The translations under genes and the position numbers were made by a program. Positions 7,779 through 14,295 of a DNA stretch of 19,962 nucleotides are shown here, one piece after another (the first letter of the stretch is position 1; every line of letters starts with the position of its first letter). The stretch spans positions 1 to 19,962 of the forward strand of contig CAYZTN010000019.1 in assembly GCA_964481385.1 (NCBI GenBank), written 5' to 3'. The notes below the pieces were generated by a model. It searched no databases, had not been told where the DNA came from, and saw nothing but the letters and a program-made list of their open reading frames with translations. This DNA comes from UMGS1649 sp964481385. Its GTDB lineage: Bacteria > Bacillota > Clostridia > TANB77 > CAG-465.

Positions 7779-7806
7779 ATAATATCACAACGAAAATATA
7801 AGTCAA
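7779..7806 (-). promoter_or_regulatory. Sigma-A promoter of the coiled-coil/SDR cassette
   Basis: On the minus strand: TTGACT (7801-7806), a 16-base spacer and TATTAT (7779-7784), about 36 bases ahead of the 42-aa gene. The -35 lies just after the recG stop codon, so the cassette can be transcribed separately from recG. Confidence 0.65.
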
Positions 7807-7809
7807 GAA

Positions 7810-9861
7810 CTAAGTCCCGATATTTTTCAATTGTTCGCTATATTTTTGGTATATTTCTCTTTTTAATATCTTGTTATCTTCCAATTCTAACTTAGGGTCG
7901 GTTATAAGTATTTGTTTCGCACAATCTGTAGCTTGTTTTAGTATTGTAACATCTTTTAATAAATCTGCCAATTTGAATTCAGGCAAGCCATGTTGTCTTA
8001 TTCCAAAAAAGTCTCCTGGGCCACGAAGCTCTAAATCTTTTCTTGCAATTTCGAAACCGTCATTAGATTTTGCCATTATATTTAACCTTTCTCTAGCGTC
8101 TTTTCCCTTATTCTTAGACTTTAATACACAAAAGGACTCAAACTCTGACCTTCCAACTCTTCCACGTAACTGGTGAAGTGTGGCAAGCCCAAATCTATCT
8201 GCGTCTTCAATTACCATAAGTGTAGCATTAGGTACATTTACACCTACCTCTATTACCGTAGTAGAAATAATTACTTGAATTTTCCCCTCTTTAAACTCCG
8301 CCATTACCTCGTCTTTTTCTTTATTCTTCATTTTACCATTTAAGAACCCTACACTGTAATCTTTAAACACATTATCTCTATATTCTTCATATAAAGACTT
8401 AGCATCTTTTAAATCTAATTCCTCGTTTTCCTCTATTAGTGGACACACAACATATACTTGGTGGCCTTTATCCACCTCTTTTTTTATAAAATTATCTATG
8501 CGCTCGTTATATGACTCGTCCACAACATATGTCTTTATCTTTTTCCTGTTTGGTGGAAGTTCGTCTATAATAGTCATATCCAAATCAGAATATAACATTA
8601 AAGCAAGGGTTCTTGGAATTGGAGTTGCACTCATAACAATAACGTCTGGTGATGCCCCTTTATTAGATAACTTCACTCTTTGTTTTACACCAAACCTATG
8701 TTGTTCATCCGTTACAATAAGTCCTAAATTTTTAAATACAACATTATCTTCTATTATAGAATGTGTACCTATTAACATATCTATCTTGCCAGACTCTAAA
8801 TCTGAAAGTATTCTTTTTTTCTCCTTTGCAGTAGTGTTGCCGGTTAGTACTTCAACAGTTAGTCCTAGCTTGTCACAATATTTTTTCAGTTCATTTTTAT
8901 GTTGCACAGCAAGAATCGTAGTAGGTGCCATAAGAGCAGCTTGAAATCCATTTTTAACCGCAATATACATAGCTATTGCAGCAACTATTGTTTTACCGCT
9001 TCCAACATCACCTTGAACTAATCTATTCATTGTTTTACTGCTTGCCATGTCACTTGTAATCTCAGCTAATGCACGTTTTTGAGCACCAGTTAATTCAAAA
9101 GGTAAAAGGCCTAAAAATTCGTCATAAGACGTATCAGTAAACTTTATTCCTTCATTTACCTGTACATTTCTATATTTAATGCTTTGAAGTGCAAGTTGAA
9201 GTAAAAAGAGTTCCTCAAATATAATTCGTTTTCTTGCAGCTTCAATATCTTCAAAACTCTTCGGAAAATGTATCTGCTTTATAGCTTTATCTATACTAAT
9301 TAAACCATTTTCTTTTTGAATACTTGCTGGTAATGTCTCAGTATATTTTATACCTTCTAAAAACGCATTTTTTTCTAGTGCATATATGTAATTATTCGTA
9401 ATACCAGCAGTTAAACTATACTGAGGAAAAATTCCAAACAAAGTATTTACATTGCTCGCTAAAACTATTATTGGATTTTGAACCTCAAAATGTCCATTTA
9501 TGTATTCTGTTTTGCCATAAAAAGCATATTCCTCTTCAAGTTTTAGCTTGTCTAATATGTAATTTTGATTAAATATAGTAATTTGTACCTCAGAAGTACC
9601 ATCACTTACATAAAAATATACTATATTTAAAGATTTCCTTATTCTTCTTGAATTAATTCTGCCGACAATTTTACCTTTAAATATCACTGACTCACCATGA
9701 ACAAAGTCAGCTATATTTTTTATGTTTCTTCTATCTTCATAACTTCTTGGAAAATGTTCCACCAAATCTCTATATTTAAATATTCCCAATTTTTCTAACT
9801 TTTTAGCTTTAACCGGACCTACACCTTTTAAGTATTGTATATCTTTTTCTAAAGTTTCCAA
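7810..9861 (-). CDS. recG: ATP-dependent DNA helicase RecG
   Basis: 683 aa from TTG 9861, the usual RecG size. RecG remodels stalled replication forks and Holliday junctions. An N-terminal wedge/OB region (LKGVGPVKAKKLEKLGI, then FYVSDGT and IFNQNYI) is followed by the helicase core: TGAQKRA, Walker A GDVGSGKT (about 284-291), APTTILAVQH, the DEQH box with HRFG, SATPIPRT, and the C-terminal QLRGRVGRS with the RecG tail ELRGPGDFFGIRQHG. An ATG at 9921 would add 20 residues. It has no ribosome site, and a consensus promoter lies inside that extension. The TTG has GGTGA about five bases upstream, so it is preferred. Confidence 0.95.
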   Translation of the reverse strand: METLEKDIQYLKGVGPVKAKKLEKLGIFKYRDLVEHFPRSYEDRRNIKNIADFVHGESVIFKGKIVGRINSRRIRKSLNIVYFYVSDGTSEVQITIFNQNYILDKLKLEEEYAFYGKTEYINGHFEVQNPIIVLASNVNTLFGIFPQYSLTAGITNNYIYALEKNAFLEGIKYTETLPASIQKENGLISIDKAIKQIHFPKSFEDIEAARKRIIFEELFLLQLALQSIKYRNVQVNEGIKFTDTSYDEFLGLLPFELTGAQKRALAEITSDMASSKTMNRLVQGDVGSGKTIVAAIAMYIAVKNGFQAALMAPTTILAVQHKNELKKYCDKLGLTVEVLTGNTTAKEKKRILSDLESGKIDMLIGTHSIIEDNVVFKNLGLIVTDEQHRFGVKQRVKLSNKGASPDVIVMSATPIPRTLALMLYSDLDMTIIDELPPNRKKIKTYVVDESYNERIDNFIKKEVDKGHQVYVVCPLIEENEELDLKDAKSLYEEYRDNVFKDYSVGFLNGKMKNKEKDEVMAEFKEGKIQVIISTTVIEVGVNVPNATLMVIEDADRFGLATLHQLRGRVGRSEFESFCVLKSKNKGKDARERLNIMAKSNDGFEIARKDLELRGPGDFFGIRQHGLPEFKLADLLKDVTILKQATDCAKQILITDPKLELEDNKILKREIYQKYSEQLKNIGT

Positions 9862-9877
9862 ATATATCACCAAAAAA

Positions 9878-9906
9878 AGTATAACACCTGCAAATGAATT
9901 TGTCAA
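9878..9906 (-). promoter_or_regulatory. Sigma-A promoter of recG
   Basis: On the minus strand: TTGACA (9901-9906), a 17-base spacer and TATACT (9878-9883), close to perfect consensus. The predicted transcription start is near 9871, only about ten bases ahead of the TTG start at 9861, so the leader would be very short. The promoter rules out the longer ATG start at 9921 for transcripts made from it. Confidence 0.8.
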
Positions 9907-9938
9907 CGAAAGTTTAAACATTTGTTCTTACAATCATG

Positions 9939-10322
9939 CTACTTCGCAAACCTCTTTATATATTCATCAAAATTTACTTTACCCCTCAAACCAAAGCTTA
10001 TCTCAATAGCCCTTTTAAGTTTATCTAAAGTCTCTTTATCCAATCTTCCAACCTTTTCTTTAAGTCTACTTTTATCCAACGTTCTTATTTGTTCGGCAAG
10101 AATAACAGAGTCCTTTTCCAAACCATACTTGCTACCATCAATCTCCAAATGAGTAGGCATTTTTATCTTCTCTTTTGAAGTTATAGCTATACCAATAATT
10201 GTTGGACTATAACGGTTTCCTACATCATTTTGAATTACAACTATTGGACGCACTCCTGCCTGCTCACTTCCAACAACTGGACTTAAATCTGCATAAAATA
10301 TATCCCCTCGTCTTACTCTCAT
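9939..10322 (-). CDS. mazF: MazF/NdoA (EndoA) family mRNA endoribonuclease
   Basis: 127 aa from ATG 10322, with AAGGAG seven bases upstream. An in-frame start seven codons earlier lies before that site and is less likely. The sequence RRGDIFYADLSPVVGSEQ, then GVRPIVVIQNDVGNRYSPT, closely follows Bacillus NdoA, including Arg25 and Thr48, the catalytic residues known in that family. It cleaves mRNA at short specific sequences. The C-terminus is about 11 residues longer than in Bacillus NdoA. No antitoxin (ndoAI/mazE) or alr gene is adjacent; instead the GerS-like gene ends four bases upstream. Confidence 0.93.
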   Translation of the reverse strand: MRVRRGDIFYADLSPVVGSEQAGVRPIVVIQNDVGNRYSPTIIGIAITSKEKIKMPTHLEIDGSKYGLEKDSVILAEQIRTLDKSRLKEKVGRLDKETLDKLKRAIEISFGLRGKVNFDEYIKRFAK

Positions 10323-10326
10323 TTTT

Positions 10327-10998
10327 TCACTCCTTGTTTTCAAACTTAGTATATACTATGCAATTTATGACATTTTTGTCTTTACCAAGCACATACATTG
10401 TACAAGGAATACCTGTTTTTTTATCTAACTCAAATTGAATCTCCGAAAAATAACTATCACTTAAAAGTGTATTTATGCAATTCTCATCTTTTGCCTTACC
10501 ACAAGCAAACAAATATACATTAAACTTATCTTCTTTTTCATACATTTCAAAACTACAGTCACACGTGTTTTTATGCTCTTTTACACTAGCATATACTTTA
10601 GCTATACTTGAATAACTGAGCTTACTTTCCGAAATACTGGTTGTGTCAAAAGCCAAAGTGTTCTTTTGGCCATCGTTTTTTATTGTAACAGTGTTTCCAT
10701 TTATACTAACCTCAGTTGTGTGACCAAGGCTGTCTAAATATTTAAAAGTATGTACTTCGTGAAAAAATTCCTCTTTAACGAAATATGCATTTACATTTTT
10801 ATTAGATACCACTGTTAAATCATATTCAGCATAATATGGTGTCACACGCAAAACATCATCTGACGTAATCCTCTTTCCTAAAGAGATATGTTGTATTTTG
10901 CTATTTAGACTAAATACTCCAACTAAAACTAAAACACACACACAAATATATGTCCACTTAGATTTAAATATACTTTTAACACTAATTCCAACAAACAT
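10327..10998 (-). CDS. Membrane-anchored LolA/GerS-like protein (tentative)
   Basis: 223 aa from ATG 10998. One N-terminal hydrophobic segment (about 16-32) precedes an exported domain rich in beta-type alternation: YYAEYDLTVVSNKNVNAYFV, then FKYLDSLG..TEVSINGNTVTIKN and a C-terminal CTMYVLGKDKNVINCIVYTKF. This pattern, and the position beside mazF, recall the Clostridial germination protein GerS and its relatives (LolA-like fold), which act in cortex breakdown with SleB-type enzymes. There is no clear lipobox. The proximity to sleB-ypeB supports a spore role, but the identification is inference. An in-frame TTG at 11010 is less likely. Confidence 0.55.
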   Translation of the reverse strand: MFVGISVKSIFKSKWTYICVCVLVLVGVFSLNSKIQHISLGKRITSDDVLRVTPYYAEYDLTVVSNKNVNAYFVKEEFFHEVHTFKYLDSLGHTTEVSINGNTVTIKNDGQKNTLAFDTTSISESKLSYSSIAKVYASVKEHKNTCDCSFEMYEKEDKFNVYLFACGKAKDENCINTLLSDSYFSEIQFELDKKTGIPCTMYVLGKDKNVINCIVYTKFENKE

Positions 10999-11000
10999 AA

Positions 11001-11034
11001 AAACACCCAATCACATTTTATGATTTGAGTGTTT
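11001..11034 (-). promoter_or_regulatory. Hairpin covering the ribosome site of the GerS-like gene
   Basis: On the minus strand, AAACACTCAAATCA pairs with TGATTGGGTGTTT across a seven-base loop: six pairs, one G-U, three pairs, a bulged A and three pairs. The right strand contains GGGTG, the only Shine-Dalgarno-like sequence for the ATG at 10998, and it runs into five Ts. It could act as a terminator of readthrough from ypeB, as a translational block, or as both. Confidence 0.5.
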
Positions 11035-11070
11035 ATATAATTACTTTGTCATGGAGTCATGGTTTCATGC

Positions 11071-11097
11071 TGTCATTGGGGACGTTTCTATTTGACA
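11071..11097. repeat. REP unit, intact, asymmetric subtype
   Basis: 27 bp with left arm TGTCATTGG, centre GGACGTTTC and right arm TATTTGACA. Only the outer TGTCA/TGACA pair, unlike the symmetric units at 5258 and 14269. It is in the opposite orientation to the interrupted unit at 11137-11271, 39 bp away, giving an inverted REP pair in the gap between ypeB and the GerS-like gene. Confidence 0.75.
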
Positions 11098-11136
11098 CTA
11101 TCAAATTCTAATTTGCTTTATATCAATAATAAACAG

Positions 11137-11271
11137 TGTCAAATATAAACGTCCGGGATTGCTGAAAAAGTGAATTTATGGTAAACTTAAAATCTAAAAA
11201 ACATTGATTTAAATGTTTAATATTTTTAAAATATCGACTTTTTCAGTGCTCCCTAAACGTCCCCAATGACA
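11137..11271. repeat. REP unit interrupted at its centre by a 99-bp element
   Basis: The left arm TGTCAAATA (11137-11145) and right arm CCAATGACA (11263-11271) flank two exact copies of the centre TAAACGTCC (11146-11154 and 11254-11262). Between these lies the 99-bp element. Removing the insert and one copy of the 9 bases restores a normal 27-bp REP unit. A partial extra arm (CCCCAATGACA, 11276-11286) and GACACTCTCGCCTCAAACAG follow. The last base of this block is 30-odd bases from the ypeB stop codon. Confidence 0.85.
11155..11253. mobile_element. 99-bp MITE-like element, copy 1
   Basis: Ends are imperfect 17-bp terminal inverted repeats: GGGATTGCTGAAAAAGT on the left and, read in reverse complement, GGGAGCACTGAAAAAGT on the right. 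Flanked by the 9-bp direct repeat TAAACGTCC. The interior is AT-rich with no coding capacity. It differs from the copy at 13369-13467 at two of 99 positions. It is non-autonomous; the matching transposase is not in the window. Clear ends plus a 9-bp duplication point to a DDE-type transposase, not the nearby Y1 enzyme. Confidence 0.82.
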
Positions 11272-11303
11272 GCATCCCCAATGACAGTATGACACTCTCG
11301 CCT

Positions 11304-11319
11304 CAAACAGCACTGTTTG
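11304..11319. repeat. Short inverted repeat after ypeB
   Basis: CAAACAG (11304-11310) and CTGTTTG (11313-11319) are perfect inverted copies separated by CA. They lie ten bases beyond the ypeB stop codon. There is no T run, so a terminator role is unproven; the two-base loop means the innermost pairs would have to open. Confidence 0.4.
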
Positions 11320-11328
11320 CTCCAATCT

Positions 11329-12741
11329 TTACATAGTAAGCTTTCCACCAGGAGTATTTAATATAATTAGTACTTGTTCTTCGTCACTTGTTGTAGCATT
11401 TATATATACCAAATACTCTCTTTCTTCGACTTTCCCTTTAAATTCATACACCAGCACTTCTTCATTTAAATCATTTGGAATTATAGCAAGTCCAGAACTT
11501 TGAACTTCAACAAATTTATTTAGTACGCCTCGTGCCTCTCTCTCACTTATCTTAGGTGTAAAGTTTGTTCTTTCATGGTGATTAAATATATATCCTGCAC
11601 ATTCAACAGAGCATACTTCTCCTGTATCCTCAGCTATCTTTACCTTAATCAAATCTGTATAAATAACTACATTATCTATTATTGGTGCATAGTTTATAGT
11701 TATCATATTCTCTTGTTCAATTGTATATGTTGCTTCCATATTTTCTACTCCAATTTGCTTTAGATAATTTTTACCAATCTCTTTTGCTTGTTCGTCAGAT
11801 ATTTTCTTTTCATTAACGCTTCTATCTTGTACCATAAGATATAAAAATCCACCTTTTTTAGTTATCTGTATCGTTATTTCATTACCAACCTTTTCTAGCA
11901 ACACTTTAAAAACGTATAACTCTATTTTACCTTTTAGTTCACCTACATATTCTATATTATATATGTCTACTGGTTCTAAGTTATTTGCTAAATACTTTTC
12001 CCTAACACACAATACCGCCTTTTCTTTTGCTTCAGAACTTGTAATATCTCTCATATTTTGAACAAGCTTAGGTGTGCTACTTTCAAGATGGCTAGAATAC
12101 GCACCATCATAAATTAACCCTTCATATTCAGTAAAATTATTCTTAATATCTTCTACTCCACTTACTAAAATATTTTTGCTATTTTCTAATTTATCAGAAG
12201 AAACTTTAGCTACCTCGTCCCATTTAATACTACCTTTTGTAATCTCATCATATATATTATCTAACGCGTCCATCACAACTATCATACTTTCATTTATGCT
12301 AGCTAACACATCATAATCTTTATCTTCCAACTCATTTGATGCCAACTTCTTTATACCATACTTACTGAAATCTGCTACTTGAGTTAGAAATTTAGATACA
12401 TTATTCATGCTATCTTGATTTACAGGAAGTGAACTCAGTGCTTCTTTTGCCAAATTAGTCTGGCTTAAAATCTCAACAAAAGAAGATATTTGCTCTGGCT
12501 TAGTCGTTGTAACTCTTAACTTTTCTATATACACCTCTGCGTTTTTCACATTCCCTATCATGTTATATAACGTCCTATTATTTGTATCACTATTTGTCTG
12601 ACGACTTCTGCCATATACATTTGCCATTTGAAGCCCAAAAAGCATAGTTATACCAAACACAGAGAAAGCTATAACAGATAAACGTTTCTTTCCTATTTTC
12701 TCTTTTATTTCATTTACTTTAATTTCAAATTTTTCTAGCAT
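11329..12741 (-). CDS. ypeB: Germination protein YpeB
   Basis: 470 aa. YpeB is needed for SleB to be present and active in the spore, and the two genes are usually adjacent, as here (three bases apart). An N-terminal membrane segment (about 21-42) is followed by a helical region with TLYNMIGNVKNAEVYIEKLRVT, then the family signature EGLIYDGAYSSH (about 206-217) and C-terminal PepSY-like repeats (AKEKAVLCVREKY, EQAKEIGKNYLKQIG, SEREARGVLNKF). Length is normal. It is expected to be made in the forespore, but I cannot point to a convincing promoter. Confidence 0.95.
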   Translation of the reverse strand: MLEKFEIKVNEIKEKIGKKRLSVIAFSVFGITMLFGLQMANVYGRSRQTNSDTNNRTLYNMIGNVKNAEVYIEKLRVTTTKPEQISSFVEILSQTNLAKEALSSLPVNQDSMNNVSKFLTQVADFSKYGIKKLASNELEDKDYDVLASINESMIVVMDALDNIYDEITKGSIKWDEVAKVSSDKLENSKNILVSGVEDIKNNFTEYEGLIYDGAYSSHLESSTPKLVQNMRDITSSEAKEKAVLCVREKYLANNLEPVDIYNIEYVGELKGKIELYVFKVLLEKVGNEITIQITKKGGFLYLMVQDRSVNEKKISDEQAKEIGKNYLKQIGVENMEATYTIEQENMITINYAPIIDNVVIYTDLIKVKIAEDTGEVCSVECAGYIFNHHERTNFTPKISEREARGVLNKFVEVQSSGLAIIPNDLNEEVLVYEFKGKVEEREYLVYINATTSDEEQVLIILNTPGGKLTM

Positions 12742-12744
12742 ATA

Positions 12745-13302
12745 TTACTCCTCTATAGCAAACCTGTGATTTCCAATAGTAGTAACAGTTTTAAGCGAGA
12801 AAAGCCATTTGCTTTTAGTATATCTTGGGTCATAAAAATACAAACAACCATTTGTAGGGTCACTACCGTTCATTGCTTCCCTTGCTGCTTTGTAAATTGT
12901 TGCTTTATCTTCAAACGGCTTATCTATCTGCCCATCAGTAACACAAGTAAACTGTCCTTTTTGGTAAACTACACCTGCAATGGTATTTGGAAACTCCGCA
13001 GATTTTACCCTATTCATTATAACGGCACCAACTGCTACTTGCCCAAGATACGGCTCTCCTCTAGCCTCGCCGTTTATAACACGCGCAAGCAAATCTAGCA
13101 TATCGTCAGTATTTTCTGTATCACTATTTTTACTTTTCGTTGAACTTTGCTTTGTACTTATAGAGCTTTCGTCTGTCGCTGTTGCATACAAACTATTAAA
13201 AAAACTAAAGTCAATTTCTTCATAATTTGTACTAATACCTAAACAAATTGTTAAAGTTGCTAATAAAAAAACAAGACATATGTATTTATTTATATTTTTC
13301 AT
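12745..13302 (-). CDS. sleB: Spore cortex-lytic enzyme SleB (Hydrolase_2)
   Basis: 185 aa. A signal peptide (about 1-23, after which the protein is exported) and a Ser/Thr-rich linker (about 40-65) lead to a SleB/CwlJ hydrolase domain (about 68-185): LLARVINGEARGEPYLGQVAVGAVIMNRV with the catalytic-type Glu79, GQFTCVTDG, and AAREAMNGSDPTNGCLYFYDP. It cuts cortex peptidoglycan at muramic-lactam sites during germination. Unlike Bacillus SleB there is no N-terminal peptidoglycan-binding domain, only the linker. The signal peptide and the ypeB neighbour favour SleB over CwlJ. The ribosome site ahead of the ATG is weak. Confidence 0.93.
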   Translation of the reverse strand: MKNINKYICLVFLLATLTICLGISTNYEEIDFSFFNSLYATATDESSISTKQSSTKSKNSDTENTDDMLDLLARVINGEARGEPYLGQVAVGAVIMNRVKSAEFPNTIAGVVYQKGQFTCVTDGQIDKPFEDKATIYKAAREAMNGSDPTNGCLYFYDPRYTKSKWLFSLKTVTTIGNHRFAIEE

Positions 13303-13350
13303 ACATATATCTTGCGCAATTTAAATTTAATTATACATTACAGGCGAGAG

Positions 13351-13485
13351 TGTCATTTGGGACGTTTCGGGACTGCTGAAAAAGTGAATTTATGGTAAAC
13401 TTAAAATCTAAAAACCATTGATTTAAATGTTTAATATTTTTAAAATATCGACTTTTTCAGTGCTCCCGGACGTTTCTATTTGACA
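13351..13485. repeat. REP unit interrupted at its centre by a 99-bp element
   Basis: The left arm TGTCATTTG (13351-13359) and right arm TATTTGACA (13477-13485) flank two exact copies of the centre GGACGTTTC (13360-13368 and 13468-13476), with the 99-bp element between them. Removing insert and duplication restores a 27-bp REP unit. The right edge touches the stop codon of the RAYT gene (TTA at 13486-13488 on this strand). The left flank AGGCGAGAG repeats, inverted, the flank of the units at 11137 and 14269. Confidence 0.87.
13369..13467. mobile_element. 99-bp MITE-like element, copy 2
   Basis: Same element as 11155-11253 (two differences in 99). Terminal repeats are GGGACTGCTGAAAAAGT and, reversed, GGGAGCACTGAAAAAGT. 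It is flanked by the 9-bp direct repeat GGACGTTTC. Relative to the REP unit it is in the opposite orientation to copy 1, so the two are independent insertions rather than one duplicated block. Confidence 0.85.
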
Positions 13486-14166
13486 TTATTTCTTATATAA
13501 CTTTCTTACTCTTTCTCTGTTAACCTCAAGTTCTTTTGCAATTTCTCTTAAAGAAACATTGCAATTCTCCCTTAAAGTTACAATCAATTCGCTTAATTTT
13601 TTACTATCTTTTTTAATTTCATTAAGCTTTATATTGTTTTTTAACAAAAAACTTTCTACAACATTTTTATTTACTCCTTTAACATCTTCATCTATATCCG
13701 CAAAAACATAGTCTACAATTTCACATGTTGGCATTTCTTTATAATCTGAATAAGGATATTCTTTAGGCTCACTACAAATTCCTGCTACTACAGGATTATT
13801 ATATATATATCTTATGCAATTATACATATGTTTTTCGTCCATAATTGCTTCCGCTTTGTACCTTCCTCTAAATACATACCCAACTCTGTTATATTTATTG
13901 TTATAATATCTACCATACTTCATACTTAGTTTTTGCATATATTTACCTAATTCTTTCGTATCTTCTGCTTTAAGTAACATATGTACGTGATTATTCATTA
14001 TACAATACGCTATAATTTCTATATTGTACTGCTCACTTAATTTACTCATAACACTTAAATACCACTGGATATCTTCTGAATTATTAAAAATATACTCTTT
14101 GTTAATACCTTGCGTCATTACATGAAACAAGCTTGCTTTTAAATTTGCTCTTGAAATTCTTGGCAT
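13486..14166 (-). CDS. REP-associated tyrosine transposase (RAYT, Y1/IS200-like)
   Basis: 226 aa. Y1 transposase domain at about 1-145 with the HUH pair His60-Val-His62 (MNNHVHMLL), a candidate nucleophile Tyr84 in KYGRYYNNKY, then GYVFRGRYKAE and the family ending IRYIYNNPVVAGI..EYPYSDY. A C-terminal extension ends in a helix-turn-helix-like segment (about 193-225, VSLREIAKELEVNRERVRKLYKK). The ATG has AGGAGGG four bases upstream. REP units lie directly downstream (13351-13485) and upstream (14269-14295), the arrangement expected for RAYTs, which nick or rejoin single-stranded REP hairpins. All expected catalytic residues are present, so it may be active. Confidence 0.88.
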   Translation of the reverse strand: MPRISRANLKASLFHVMTQGINKEYIFNNSEDIQWYLSVMSKLSEQYNIEIIAYCIMNNHVHMLLKAEDTKELGKYMQKLSMKYGRYYNNKYNRVGYVFRGRYKAEAIMDEKHMYNCIRYIYNNPVVAGICSEPKEYPYSDYKEMPTCEIVDYVFADIDEDVKGVNKNVVESFLLKNNIKLNEIKKDSKKLSELIVTLRENCNVSLREIAKELEVNRERVRKLYKK

Positions 14167-14213
14167 AAAACCCTCCTTAGAAAAAATGAATTAAAATAAT
14201 TTGAAATAATTTT

Positions 14214-14251
14214 TATTACCAATGCTACATGTTTTAGTAGCATCCGTAATA
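14214..14251. promoter_or_regulatory. Hairpin in the RAYT leader
   Basis: TATTAC (14214-14219) pairs with GTAATA (14246-14251) and ATGCTAC (14222-14228) with GTAGCAT (14237-14243), with a 2x2 internal loop and an eight-base apical loop. It lies about 48 bases ahead of the RAYT start. No T run follows on either strand, so it is not a typical terminator. It may be a control or recognition element for the transposase (inference). Confidence 0.45.
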
Positions 14252-14268
14252 TAATAATGAAAGAATAG

Positions 14269-14295
14269 TGTCATTTGAAAACGTCCCAAATGACA
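14269..14295. repeat. REP palindrome, intact, best-paired copy
   Basis: Left arm TGTCATTTG, centre AAAACGTCC, right arm CAAATGACA. With two flanking bases each side (14267-14297), an 11-bp perfect stem encloses exactly the nine central bases, the same nine that are duplicated around the inserts elsewhere. It lies between the RAYT gene and the end of the elongasome operon, where it could also act as a transcription stop or mRNA 3' stabiliser. Confidence 0.87.

Noticed and set aside
9862..9921. 20-residue N-terminal extension of RecG from ATG 9921
   Set aside because: No ribosome site precedes the ATG, and a consensus promoter lies inside the extension.
13303..13335. Sigma-G promoter for sleB
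   Set aside because: TGTATA and CAAGATA are suitably spaced but match poorly at the -10 and would leave almost no leader before the ATG.
13369..13467. The 99-bp element as a product of the RAYT
   Set aside because: Y1 transposases act on single-stranded hairpins and do not make 9-bp target duplications or need terminal inverted repeats of this kind.
11137..13485. Inversion of the REP arms, or of the core, between the two 135-bp blocks
   Set aside because: The cores match in one direction while the arms match in the other, which first looked like an inversion. Separate insertions into oppositely oriented REP units, each with its own 9-bp duplication, explain every base more simply.
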